Shown piece after piece: positions 63,716-64,000 of a stretch of DNA of 64,000 nucleotides. A program made the position numbers and the translations under genes. The stretch's first letter is position 1. Each line of letters begins with the position of its first letter. The notes beneath the pieces were generated by a model. It ran no database searches. It was given only the letters and a program-made list of their open reading frames with translations, and was not told the DNA's origin. This DNA comes from Uranotaenia lowii (taxonomy: Eukaryota; Arthropoda; Insecta; Diptera; Culicidae): the NCBI RefSeq assembly GCF_029784155.1, contig NC_073693.1, forward strand, positions 167,019,104 to 167,083,103, given 5' to 3'.

Positions 63716-64000
63716 TTGGTAAGATCTTTCCTTCATAACATTTTCTCTAAATAAACGATATATTTATTATCCATGAACAATAAAATAGGTTAACTCTATT
63801 AAAGGGGTTTAATGGAATGGTTGGATAAGTCATCAAACAAACGAAAAACTGATATACATTGAATTGTGGAATAAAGCCAGCCGGAGTATCTCGGCAAATA
63901 TCCTTTTCAGAATTCTTAATTTGTTTCGAACAGTTGGAAAGGAGTTTGGTGAGACAAACCTATCTCAAACCAGTTGTAACGGATCCCTAGGTTGTGCTGC

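Larger units (their letters stand above)
59291..64000. other. 3' flank of gem, repeats only
   Basis: It contains a foldback element, dispersed repeats, MITE copy B and a SINE. 60310-60930, 61070-61820 and 63720-64000 hold AT-rich DNA with nothing recognised. Confidence 0.6.

Overview
The window is eukaryotic, AT-rich and dense in transposable elements. It is most likely from an insect, and the mix of Tc1/mariner, gypsy, copia, non-LTR, Helitron-like, SINE and foldback elements together with long introns suggests a mosquito, probably culicine. The species is an inference; no mitochondrial or rDNA marker is present.

The single clear host gene lies on the + strand. It is an ortholog of Drosophila gemini (gem), the LSF/TFCP2 member of the CP2/grainyhead transcription-factor family. 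I reconstruct 11 coding exons (24304-24423, 40140-40557, 47698-47767, 47838-48247, 52931-52991, 53050-53296, 53355-53642, 53763-53935, 57557-57970, 58035-58109, 58172-58667). All junction phases agree and they give 923 codons. The N-terminal half is low-complexity (Gln, Ala and His runs), the CP2 DNA-binding domain is in exons 5-8, a SAM domain in exons 9-10 and the C-terminal oligomerisation region in exon 11. A long untranslated leader precedes exon 1. A probable alternative first exon at 47515-47587 would give a short, vertebrate-like isoform.

Region by region: 1-5762 is the 5' part of a minus-strand Ty3/gypsy element with LTR, tRNA-type primer site, gag, a canonical -1 frameshift site and an apparently open pol cut by the window edge. 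5763-21944 is intergenic and holds MITEs, hairpin repeats, Helitron-like debris and one candidate small membrane-protein gene (9785-10090, minus). 21945-24423 is the gem leader and first coding exon. Intron 1 (24424-40139) holds a Helitron-like element into which a 1.9-kb foldback element made of two opposed CATTCGGCC minisatellite arrays has inserted, then a mariner relic, a foldback element with a nested non-LTR insertion, and an RTE-like fragment. Intron 2 holds a Tc1-like element with long terminal repeats and a nested non-LTR element. Intron 4 holds a 1-kb MITE and a second Tc1-like relic. Intron 8 holds a copia relic. Beyond the gene (58668-64000) are the 3' UTR, a second inverted copy of the 1-kb MITE and a complete tRNA-derived SINE with a 12-bp target duplication.

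The gem exons are the functional core. Nearly everything else is layered transposon insertion, and several nestings can be ordered by target-site duplications. All calls rest on reading the sequence and on general family knowledge; no database search was possible.
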